Shown here piece after piece: positions 23,742-33,712 of a stretch of DNA of 64,000 nt. Location: NCBI RefSeq assembly GCF_029873635.1, contig NC_080420.1, forward strand, positions 52,901,457 to 52,965,456, read 5' to 3'. This stretch comes from Malania oleifera (Eukaryota; Streptophyta; Magnoliopsida; Santalales; Ximeniaceae). The notes under the pieces were generated by a model that worked only from the letters and a program-made list of their open reading frames with translations, had not been told where the DNA came from and searched no databases. The translations under genes were made by a program, and so were the position numbers. The first letter of the stretch is position 1. Each line of letters opens with the position of its first letter.

Positions 23742-25627
23742 TATAGGAACCCGAACCCGAAAAATAAAGGAAAATGAATGTAAAAAGGAGAAATAAAAAG
23801 AAAATAAAAGAAAAAGAAGGAATTGGGGAAGTCAGGGCCAAAACTAGCGATGATTTTCTAGGCTGGAGGAAAATCGGCCACGATTTTGGGTTAATTGGGT
23901 GAGTTAACCACAAAACCACCGACATTTTTGTGGGAATAGGGGAAACTGGCGCTAGTTTTCTCCTGGGTTGCCCACCTATAAATAGAAGTGAGCTCATTTT
24001 TTTCTTGGAAATCTCAAAAACCCCTCTTTTGAGCTCTATGAGGATTTCAGTATTTCTTTATCAAAAGGTTCCTACTAGCCCCCACGTGCTCCCGGATCAC
24101 TCTCTCATTGTTTGGCTTATAGGATCTCGTAGTTTCATTGGTTCAAAAAGCTAGGGTTTTTGGTTTTTGGTCCGTTTCAATTTCTGTTTGGAATGCAGGT
24201 AAGTGGATTATGTTAATGCAGCGTTTTTCATAATTTTGAACTGATGGAAATGTTTATGGAGTAGTTATATTTATGTTTTCAATTGAGGTTTCTAAAACCA
24301 ACCATTCAAAAGTCCCGTTTTCAAACCTAGGATATATGATATGATATTTTGAGTAGAAATGAACGGTGGAATGTTCGGTTTGATCCTACAAGCCATTTAT
24401 ATGGTGTTCTTATGGTTTGCCTATGGGTTATGTTTTAAATATGGAAAATTGTGTGGCGGGTGAATACTATTTTGAGAGATATGGAAATACCAGAAATGGG
24501 AGTGTTTGTGTAATACTGAACTGTTTGTGAAACATACTGGAACTATTTGATTAATGTAGGGATTTATATGATGGTTGGGAGGGCCGAGTTTTACCAGACG
24601 GCCAAGGGTCAAAGTTTTATTTAGTGGCTGAGAGCTGAGTTGTAACAGAGGGTCGAGGCTCAAGTTTGTAGTAAACAACAAGAGGCCAAGGTTTATAAAA
24701 TGGTAGATTTTATGTTAGATGAGTTTAAAGTACAGTTTTAATTACTTAAATTGCGTGATATGCTCTAGGAACCCTGAGGACCCAGTTATTATGAGCACGG
24801 TACCGTAGTTAGAGAGTGTTTCACCATTTGACCATGTGCGCCCAAACTGTACTATGAGAGTGGTGTTGGGTGGTCCTAGCCGATTGACCCTGGTAGAGGT
24901 GTTACCTTCCCTGGAAGTACATACCAGGAAGTGGTAAGGTAATTGGACCTGCAAGCGAGTTGCAAAAGCCTACAGATGTAGTTAGCAGGGAGTGACTTAG
25001 TCTGGGTTGATCCCCCAGCCTTCGAGTAGCACAACCCTGACCATGGGAGTTTATACATAGCGTATAGTCCAGGGGGAGCCTTTTATGCATATTAGTATAT
25101 TTATGTAAATAATGTAATTGTTTTGAGTACTGTTTTATACTATAAGAAATGAGAAGTGAGTATGCATACTATTTTCAGTAAAAGAGAGAATGTATGATTT
25201 TGTATATACTAAAACATATGCTGACCACACACTGTCATTAACTTAATTTTCCTTACTGAGAGGTGTCTCACCCCGTATACAACATTTTTTCAAGGAATCA
25301 TAGAGACTGAGTTTAGCATAACCAAGGGGTGGAGACTAGTATAATTTCTTTTTGTGAGTGTCTACAAGAACTCGGATGTAAGATATTTATGTTGTACGCC
25401 TCAAGTCTTGTATTGTGATCATAAGGACCGAGTTAGTTGACTTTTTCGTTTGAGATGTAATATAAGAATGGAAAGACTTTGTTGTATGTTGATGGTTAGA
25501 CTCTGGTAATAGACTATGGAGAATATTTTACTTATTCCGCTGCATGTTTTATATTATAAGATGGTATTAGGTACACAGATGTCACTAAAGTAGCACCCCG
25601 AGCTCGCGAGGGGTTCGAGACGTTACA
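23742..25627 (+). mobile_element. Solo LTR A inside the element 2 LTR
   Basis: The start resembles a decayed TGTAGGAACCCGAACCCG (now TATAGGAACC), and the end is GACGTTACA. The host LTR continues exactly across it. Flanks GCCAT (left) and GTCGC (right) could both derive from GCCGC by transitions only, so the duplication is inferred, not perfect. It contains four inverted-repeat motifs related to those of element 2 (23,838-23,965), a TATA box CCTATAAATAG (23,973-23,983) and the core motifs at 24,793-24,808, 25,014-25,045 and 25,251-25,274. Confidence 0.82.
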
Positions 25628-25666
25628 GTCGCACACTAATATTAGTCTATTTTCCTTACTGAGAGG

Positions 25667-27935
25667 TGTAACGCCCGAACCCGCCACGTAGGGCCCGAAG
25701 TGTTATGAGACCAACACGCATCTCTAATACCATTCACGCAGCGAAAATAATTTGAATAACCTCAAACATAATATACCAGAGTTTTATATTTACATATGCA
25801 GTTCCATAATAATTACAACCACATCCTTCATATTACAAAAACCTAAATAAAATTTATAAAACATAAAAACTAAAACATAGTCGTTCGGGTACCACTCACA
25901 AAACTACCCCGCCCTGGAGCTATTTAAGCTCGATCACCTGGATAACCTAAAAAGTTTAAATCATCGACGAGGTGAGACACCTCTCAGTAAGGAAGAAATA
26001 ATTTATAATAGTGTGTGGCTGAAGTGTTTAATATATAATTAAAATATCCATATAACTGTTCACAATCCACTAGTAGCCAAAAATAGTATGCTCATAATCA
26101 CACCATGGTCAATGTATTTAACATCCAATCACGTGCCCACATTTATAAATATTTTACTGATAATTTCCAAGAATAGGGAAGTCTACCCACCCATACAAAT
26201 AGATTCCCTCTACTCTAGTGCTAACACCAGGGCACTCACCTTCCTCAGTAAGCTCTCGGATTATGTATCCAGGTAAAGTCACCGAGAATAGGGAAGGTCA
26301 CCCGCCCATACAAGTGGCTTCCTTCTACCCTGGTATCCACAAATAATTACTAGAGTACTCGCCTTTCTCAGCAAGCCCTTGGGTGGAGTAATCTACTTTA
26401 CCCAAAATACTTAGTTAGAATTACACACAATCATTGCCAAATATTTCACGAAGTTCCACACAAGATAATTCATACAGTCATCAATCATACCCACGCAGGG
26501 TCTAAAACCACACAATATATAATCGTCCACACAAGACTATCAATTACAACATACCTGTCCACAAAGGATTGGTCCACATAGGACTAACCAATCACACATA
26601 TTACACGGGCCACCCAAGACAAACTAATCACACATCATATATGTCAACACAAGACTGGTCCACACAGGACTAACCAATCACACATCATATATGTCCACAC
26701 AGGACTGGTTCACATAGGACTAATCAAACCACATAGGTTACAAACAAACACTCCAATCATGGTAAATAGGTAAACAACCTCCTCATACCACTGTCAATGT
26801 TTACCTCCCAGTATAAACGCCCATATAATGACCTCCTCATACCACTGTCAATGTTATATGATGGTTATACCAGGTACGATATAACAACCTCCTCATACTA
26901 CTACCAATGCTATATCGCAATTTACATGAACCACAACATAAGTCCATAGCAAACCAATCATTCAACATATCCACAGTTCTACCACAGTATACACAACATC
27001 AGTATCCGCAATCAACTAGTAAATTCAACCAGATAGAAATTACTGCCAAACAATATTTGCAGTCTCAATGGTTCATCAAATCCACAATGCACACAATTAT
27101 TTACGAAGAATGGTTTCAACCACACGATTTTGCCCATTATAATATAAATATTTTAAAACAGTATTTTTAATACCAGCATTATTCAGAAAAATTATACCTA
27201 AATGTGTAGAAATTATACCCAAAATTAGTCATTTAAAATTATTAAAAAAGACTATTATAAAATATTTCCCCTCACCTGCTCCTCGGGATTCGGCCTAAAG
27301 TCAACAAAAGAAGACCCTATAATCCGAAAATTCCAAATTCCTTAAATCCTAATAAAATACCCTTATAATACTTCCTAAGCTCCAAATATCTCAAAATAAT
27401 ACTAATACCTTAAATTATTTCACTTACCATGGTTTTGGGATGTTTTCCAAACTTCTCAAATCGAAAATCCGCTCTGCCTATATTGCAAAGAATCTTCCTA
27501 GGAGTCTCGTGCTAGCTTTCGATTGTCGAACCAAGCTAAATCTGGCCCGAAATTGAAGAGAGAAGGTAGCAGGGCCGAAATTCTAGAAAGAGAGAGAAAG
27601 AGAGGATGCAAACGGAAAATTTTATGCTGAAATGAAAGAACTCGCTATTTATAGGCAGGGATTCGTCGACGAGACACGTGGACTTGTCAACGAGTCCTAG
27701 TACACAGTTCGGCGATGAAACAACAAACTTGTCGACGAATTTCAGTCATGTAAAAACCCTTTTTCAGTAATTCCTCGTCGACAAGACATGTGCCCTCGTC
27801 AATGAGCCAAGATAGAACGCTCGTTGATGAGACCAGTTGGTTTGTCGACGATTCTTTGCTGACATTTTTAAAAAATATTTCTCTTTCTTCCCTTTTTCTA
27901 TTATTTTTATTAATTAAATTTTTCGGGTCGTTACA
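25667..27935 (-). mobile_element. Solo LTR B, minus orientation, TSD AGAGG
   Basis: TG/CA ends are flanked by the perfect duplication AGAGG (25,662-25,666 and 27,936-27,940). Orientation is set by the shared motif, which reads on the minus strand (25,971-25,992), and by a TATA box (complement of TATTTATAGG near 27,646-27,655). It holds minisatellites at 26,567-26,740 (period about 51-66 bp) and 26,778-26,915 (three copies of CCTCCTCATAC, period about 54 bp). Near its sense start are seven TCGTCGACGA-like palindromes (27,663-27,853). Confidence 0.92.
27663..27853 (-). promoter_or_regulatory. Array of seven TCGTCGACGA-like palindromes in LTR B
   Basis: Copies at 27,663, 27,683, 27,728, 27,774, 27,795, 27,820 and 27,841 range from the perfect palindrome to versions such as CTCGTTGATGAG, explained by CG-to-TG decay. 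In the LTR sense direction they end next to the TATA box. Confidence 0.7.
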
Positions 27936-28282
27936 AGAGGTGTCTCATCCTATCATTACAAATACTTTATGAAATCCCAACAGACAAGAGGAGCAAGCTC
28001 CGTGATATAGCAGTTCATAGGAACTACCCAGTTGCGGGGTAAGTAGTCGGGTCAGACTCATGATGGTTTTTGGGGTATATATGTGTATATGTAGAAACAG
28101 TGAAACTCTGGTATTGTATATATATAAAGTGTATTTTGGTTTCGCTGCTTAGGAAGTATGTATGTATAAATAGGAAAATCTCTGGTGCCTATGGGTCCAG
28201 GTTGACTTCGATAGTATGTCATGATATCAAAGCTATTATGGTAATTATAAAATATATATAGTGAAAATTTCGGGTTGTTACA

Positions 28283-28361
28283 AAATATCAGTGTTGCAAC
28301 AACTATTTTTGTCCCTAAATTATAAGAAATTGAGGATGCGTATTGAATAAATAGTGGTTAT
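28283..28361. other. Host DNA between element 2 and LTR C
   Basis: The 79 bases continue the target sequence split by element 2 (14,465-14,816 on its left). They begin with the duplication AAATA and end with GTTAT. No gene is seen. Confidence 0.6.
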
Positions 28362-28787
28362 TGTGACGACCTGCTTAATTTCCACATTTTTTTCCATAAT
28401 ATAGTAAAATCAATATCACAAAACTCAGCAGATCATAATCCACCTGGACCCGTGGATACCAGGGATACATCTAAACACATAACGGAAGCCTAAGCAGTAG
28501 GAAACATACAATCATATACATCTCATTATACCATACATCACAATACCAGAGTTACTACAACCACTGTATTTATATACACACAGTACACAACCCAGAAGAT
28601 ATCTTAGGGCCATCCCACAAAATACATCCGACCCTATCAAAACACTTACCCTTTTGGAAGGGCAGGTCAACAGTACTAGATCAGCGGAGCTTTACCCACT
28701 CTCCTATCAAGGGCTCCTGAAATGTTTATGAAATTCGGGGTGTGACACCTCTCAGTAAGGGAAATAAACTAACACTAGTGTGTGTTA

Positions 28788-29040
28788 CCATAGCTCGGCC
28801 CGTTCGCCGGCAAATCATATCCATAGCTCAGCCCGTACGCTAGAAAATCACATCCATAGCTCGTCCTGTACGTTGACAAATCATATACATAGCTCAACCC
28901 GTACGCTAGCAAATCACATCCATAGCACGACCCGTACACCGACAAAATATATCCATAGCTCAGCTTATACGCTGGCAAATCATACACATAGCTCGGCCCG
29001 TACGCCAAAAAATATATCAAAATCTCGGCCCATACGCTGG
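28788..29040 (-). repeat. 32-bp minisatellite in LTR C, 8 units
   Basis: The unit is CATAGCTCGGCCCGTACGC followed by an AT-rich half. Units start near 28,789, 28,821, 28,853 and on to 29,040, with 2-6 differences each. No CRISPR-like unique spacers are present; the whole unit repeats. Confidence 0.88.
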
Positions 29041-29667
29041 TTTTCCTTTATAAAAATCAATATCATTAACACATTCCTAGAAAACAAATTTTCATTATAA
29101 TTTCTACTTATGCCACACGAAATAGGTTTTTCATATATCTAACATACCATCATTTTCAGCGGTATTTCCCAAATATAAATCATATATATATATATATATA
29201 TATATATTCATTTTCCTGAAATCAAATGCTGTAACAATATACATATTTTTCATAAAATTACTAACTTAGTTTATCCCCTTACCTAAGTCCCAAAAAGCCC
29301 CTAAAACAAACAGCCCCGCGCCCGCGGGGTTCCCCGTTCAACACCCTGAAAACGATATTTTCCAAAACTAAAGTTCAGTATTTCTACGCATATTACACTT
29401 CCTACAACTATCAAGAAACCAAATACTGAGTAGAAAGTCTTACCCTGGATTTGGGATGGTTTCCAACTTAACCCCACCGACGATTCGCTCCAGCAGACTT
29501 GTAGAGAACTTTTCCAAGAGTGTCGTGTTGGCTTCAGATCGTCGAACGACAAAAAATCGGCCCGATATCTTAGAAAGAAGGTAGGAGGGGCGTAGAGGAG
29601 AGAGAAAGAGAGATGTTTGCGCTAGATTTCAACCAAAAATGAAAGTTGGCCCTATTTATACACTGAG

Positions 29668-29925
29668 CTTTGTCGACGAGCCACGTCACCTCGTTGACGA
29701 GGTCAACAGGAAATTCGTCGACGAACTCTCCAATTTGTCGACGAAATTCAGAGTCACCCAAAAATTCTCTCGGTGTTTTCTCGTTGATGAGAGCCTGTGT
29801 TATCCTCATTGACAAATACAGGGAGAGCCTGTATTATCCTCGTCGACGAATCCCCTGTATTCGTCGATGAGTCCTTGATTAAATTCCTCAGTTATTACTC
29901 CCAAAGTGCGTGTTCGTTGACGAAG
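29668..29925 (-). promoter_or_regulatory. Array of nine TCGTCGACGA-like palindromes in LTR C
   Basis: Copies near 29,669, 29,690, 29,713, 29,734, 29,780, 29,805, 29,839, 29,860 and 29,913. Several keep the full TCGTCGACGA; others differ by CG-to-TG or CG-to-CA changes. Confidence 0.7.
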
Positions 29926-30015
29926 TCTGCTGCCTCTTTCTGTTTCTGTTTCCATTTCTATTTTCTCTCTCTCTGTTATTATTTAAAATACCATAATTTC
30001 TCCCGGGTCACTACA

Positions 30016-30812
30016 GTTATCCTTGCTTTAAGGAGCTAAACTACATCCAACAACATCATCTAATCCACTATTTCTAACATTAAATGGCCAAATATGGTGT
30101 TCATGCTCTAACGGACATTTTATTGAACACCTTATGTGCAACCTTGTTACTTAATCAAATCCTAGTCTCCTTGTGTTTTAAAACATCCCATAAAACACAA
30201 ATTAAACTTAAACAACTATCCAAACTAACAAAACCAATATAATTCTTTCAATGAATCATTCAACCAATCAAATAAACAATAACAAGATTAAACGAGCCAA
30301 ATAACCAACCTTTTAAGCATTCAAATAATGAACTCAAAATGAAGACTTCATTAATCTAATTAAAACATTCAACAATTAAATAAACTCAACATAATAATAA
30401 CTTAAATAAAAATACTCTCAATCCAATAATAAACTCAAACAAAATATTGAAATAATAATAAAGTAAAGAAAAACAATTAAACAAAGGAGAGGAGAGAGAG
30501 AAAGAGAGAGAGATGAGAGAGGACTAGCTGAATATAGCCTATTGTGTTTAACATAGCATCTGTGTTTTTTTTTTGTTTTTTTGTTTCTTCTTTAGTGGTC
30601 TGCGCACATAACAGCTTTAGCTACTGTGTTTCCTCCTTGCATGGCTGTTGTCCCTCCTTTTGTAAGAATAGGATGAGGAAAATGCTGCAGTATTGCAAAT
30701 GCTTCAAGGCACATTATAATGTCGTTTTCCTTAAAACGTTATTTACCCCTACCAGATTGCTGTGTATTGAGTCAGAAAATACGTTTCTAGGATACTATGA
30801 AGCCCAGATTAT
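30016..30812. other. Unclassified AT-rich DNA
   Basis: There is no convincing coding frame. A purine-rich (GA)n stretch is at 30,485-30,520. It could be leader or internal sequence of the copia LTR to its right, since a primer-site-like sequence lies at 30,813-30,824 on the minus strand. Confidence 0.4.
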
Positions 30813-30827
30813 GATCTGATATCAGTT

Positions 30828-31651
30828 TGCATTATACACAAATGAAAATTGATCAATAACACCCTTAAAGTTATCTGAACAAATTTTTTGGTATTCCATC
30901 TCTACAGAAAATAGAATCCATATTTGAAAATGATGTAATTTGTGGAAGGATTAGAGAGAAATAGAATAAAAGAATGATGAATTTTCTTGATCTATTTCGT
31001 GGAGTTAACTTATCTTTATATAGACAAAATCATGCCTTTTTCGAAAGGTTGCATTTGTTGCGAAAGGTTGCATCCATTCAGCGTTGTTTATCGCACGTCA
31101 GTAGACTATGCTCGAAAGGGTCGGTCGACTGGGCCTATTCTGTTTGAATATTTTCAAATTCAGAATGGGGTTAGTCGACTGCACTCGATAGGGCCAGTCG
31201 ACTGAGCCTATTCTGTTTGAAAATTTTCAAACTCAGAAGCACCCCAGTTGCCTGATGATTTATCATCAGTCGCTTGACTTAATCTAAAGAAAAATATAAG
31301 ATTAATTTTTAACCATCCGATCATGATCAACGGTCACGATCTCGCAACGATGTAAGCGTGCAAAGTGCTAAGTGCTTATACGCCAATTAAATGCGCTACT
31401 AGTGCCCTACAGAACATGTCGCGCGCACGTGTGTGCGGACAGTGCAAAGGAGCACTAGAGTACACACTAGCACTTTCTCTTAACAAATTTTAAGAGATTA
31501 TTCCACCTTATCATTTATTAATAACCTTTTGTTTTCCACTTTTTCTAATGTGGGACAAACCCACATAACTTTAAATGCTTTAGGAAATTCATCAAAGGAA
31601 GACTTTGAAAACCCACCCATAAAATCATATATTTTAGAAAATATTTCAACA
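30828..31651 (-). repeat. LTR of the minus-strand copia element
   Basis: Begins (minus strand) TGTTGAAATATTTTC directly after a purine run, the complement of CTCCCAC at 31,652-31,660. It holds a TATATAAAG box (complement of about 31,015-31,025). Two 40-bp direct repeats at about 31,135-31,178 and 31,199-31,240 each contain GTCGACTG and an A/T palindrome. The other end is set four bases before a primer-site-like TGATATCAGATC (30,813-30,824). Confidence 0.65.
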
Positions 31652-32219
31652 TTCTCCCACCATTTTCAAAATATAGATGAAAAATAATTTATTTAGATAA
31701 AAAATAATTTATGCATAAATGAATGGGTCTTTAGGACTTGAACCTTCACTTAGTGAATACATATCAAAGTTAATTAGGATTACATAGTAGACGAACTTTG
31801 AACTAGCAATCCTCTTTTGATCAACCAGATACATATCACACACAAATGATAAGATCTCTGGGTGTTACCAAAAGCCGATGCGTGGATTGGCCTTGCGTCT
31901 ATATCCTAGTTTGATGAGCGCTCTAGAGATAAATCCATTTCTCATAGGACTCAACACCACTTCCAACACTCATATAGGTAGGTTTATCAAGGTACCCTTG
32001 TAACTAAAGTACCTCACAGAACCTGTTATAAACTTATTAAGAGGTTAAGCTCAACGTTCACCTTTTCACATTACAGGTACAAAACACTATTTTCTTTAGG
32101 ATGGATTATGTGATACACAAAAATATTTTAGTGCTTTCAGTCACTATATATGATGTACTTTGCTCATTGAACTAAAAAACTTGAAATTTTCAAGTGTTGA
32201 GTTGAGTTTCCATCATTGG

Positions 32220-33187
32220 TGACTATGGGTTATGGATTTAAGTCCCATCCCCTTTGATGTCTTCTAGATCATGTTCTTGCAAGTCCTTTTGTTAATGGAT
32301 CGACCAAATTTTGACTTGATCTCACAAAATCTATGGTGATTATACGATCAGTAATTAACTACCTCACATAGCTTTATCTTAAGCCAATATGTCTGGATTT
32401 ACCATTATATATATTACTATATGCCCATGATAAAGTTGCCTCACTGTCACAATGCAAAGATATAGGTGACATAGACTTTGGCCAAATTGGAATTTCTAAT
32501 AGCAAATTCCTAAGCCATTCTGCCTATTTGCTACAAGAAGCTAGCCACAAATTCTGATGCCATAGTGGAATCTGTTATAAGACTTTACTTCTTTGAACCC
32601 CAAGAGATAGCTCCTTTACCAAGGGTGAATATCCACCCGCTGGTTGATGTATGATCATTACGATCAGTGATCCAACTGCCATCTGTGAATCCTTCTAAGA
32701 TAGTAGGATATCCTTCACAATGTATGCCATAATTCATAGTATTTTTCAAATACTTTAATACTCTATATATAACATGCCAATATATATCACTAGGATTACT
32801 AGTATGCCTACTAAGTTTACCTACAACAAATGTTATATCAAGTCTAGTAGAAGTCATAACATACATCAAACATCCAATAACTCTAACATATTTTAACTCA
32901 TTTATTGCTCTAGCAGAGTTAAGGTATAACTTCAAATTTGCATAAAAAGGTGTGTTAACAGGTTTGCAGTCATAATGATTAAAATTTTTCAATATTTTTT
33001 CAATATAGTGTGATTGAGTGAGAATCAATTTACCATTGTTTCTAATTATTTTAATGCCCAAAATCACATTTGAGTAATCTATATCTTTCATATCAAAATT
33101 AGATTACAACAATTTCTTAGCATTTTCAATACTTTTACCCAAAGTCAACATATCATCAACAAACAAGCAAATAATTACACCTTTGAC
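32220..33187 (-). pseudogene. Ty1/copia RT C-terminus and RNase H (truncated)
   Basis: The catalytic box FVDDM is near 33,140-33,160. The open 168-codon stretch at 32,585-33,091 contains LGIKI, YVRVIGCLMYVM, SRHTSNPS and the RNase H start GFTDGSWI. The following frame holds HCDSEATL, KSRHIGLR and DPLTKGL. Stops and the missing N-terminal RT make it non-functional. It resembles the Tork/TAR group, by eye only. Confidence 0.85.
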
Positions 33188-33587
33188 AATTTAATTTATA
33201 ATTTAAATTTAATTGTTAAATTTTAAAAATTATTAATAACCAAATTACATAGTACGGTGTCTAATAATATTATATATTTTAATATATATTAAAATTTTAA
33301 CGTTTTTATTTCTAGTTATTACATGAAGGCCGATCCATCGCGCGAACAGCCTCTAGCAGCCAGAGAGAACGGGAACGACCCATGCTTGCGCGGATGTTGC
33401 GTTGATCAACTTTTTCTCTCCCAAAATCTAGCCGGCACACGGACACAGCGAGAAAGAGGGAGACACCGAAAACGTAAGTAGTTGTAGAAATAAGGGAAGA
33501 AGAGGGTCGAGCGAAAGAAGGATTTGCAGAGAGAGAGAGAGAGAGCGATTTCAGCGGCAAAGCAGTTGAGAGAGGGAGAAGGGCCAC
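33188..33587 (+). promoter_or_regulatory. Promoter and 5' UTR region of the ANTH gene
   Basis: AT-rich DNA with TATATATTTT/AATATATATT (33,271-33,290) gives candidate TATA boxes. Base composition turns abruptly GC-richer after about 33,325, as expected of a 5' UTR. A (GA)n run (33,529-33,546) sits 40 bp before the ATG; such runs are frequent in plant 5' UTRs. The transcription start is not shown by sequence alone. Confidence 0.4.
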
Positions 33588-33677
33588 ATGGCAACGCTCC
33601 AGAGTTGGAGAAAGGCCTATGGCGCTCTCAAAGACACCACCAAAGTCGGCCTCGCCCACGTCAATAGCGATTACAAG
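33588..33677 (+). CDS. ANTH gene exon 1
   Basis: Residues 1-30, from the ATG to ...NSDYK; donor GTTCTC opens a TC-repeat intron of 93 bp. Phase 0. Confidence 0.95.

Positions 33678-33712
<35 letters not shown>

Larger units (their letters stand above)
14817..28282 (+). mobile_element. Full-length Tekay/Del-type Ty3/gypsy element 2, TSD AAATA
   Basis: 5' LTR, primer-binding site, gag-pol, polypurine tract and 3' LTR are all present in order. Perfect duplications AAATA lie at 14,812-14,816 and 28,283-28,287. The 3' LTR is broken by two solo LTRs, so the 13.5-kb span is about 9.3 kb without them. Over 160 aligned bases of the two LTRs (15,441-15,600 against the matching 3' stretch) I count 11 differences, 10 of them transitions. 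It is an old insertion. All coding parts carry stops. Confidence 0.95.
21989..28282 (+). repeat. 3' LTR of gypsy element 2, in three pieces
   Basis: LTR pieces: 21,989-23,741, about 25,633-25,666, and 27,941-28,282. They are separated by solo LTRs at 23,742 and 25,667. Together they total about 2.13 kb, against 2,186 bp for the 5' LTR. It ends CGGGTTGTTACA. Core motifs at 23,187-23,202 and 23,500-23,532 are intact; the third is split by the second insertion. Confidence 0.92.
28362..30015 (-). mobile_element. Solo LTR C, minus orientation, TSD GTTAT
   Basis: Begins TGTGACGACC and ends GGGTCACTACA. The perfect duplication GTTAT lies at 28,357-28,361 and 30,016-30,020. The shared gypsy-LTR motif lies inverted at 28,742-28,760. 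A 32-bp minisatellite follows (28,788-29,040). A TATA box on the minus strand is the complement of CCTATTTATA (29,651-29,660), and nine TCGTCGACGA-like palindromes lie upstream of it in the sense direction (29,668-29,925). Confidence 0.92.
30828..33187 (-). mobile_element. Minus-strand Ty1/copia element, 3' part and LTR
   Basis: On the minus strand the order is RT end, RNase H, 3' untranslated part, polypurine tract and LTR. The RT is cut off at about 33,187 in AT-rich DNA, 400 bp from the ANTH gene start codon. No target duplication could be matched. Confidence 0.8.

Noticed and set aside
24421..25090. Several 60-86-codon minus frames
   Set aside because: Inside solo LTR A, overlapping one another in different frames, without resemblance to proteins.
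28780..29100. Repetitive frames on both strands; possible CRISPR-like array
   Set aside because: A 32-bp minisatellite in which the whole unit repeats; no constant repeat with unique spacers, and the context is a plant LTR.
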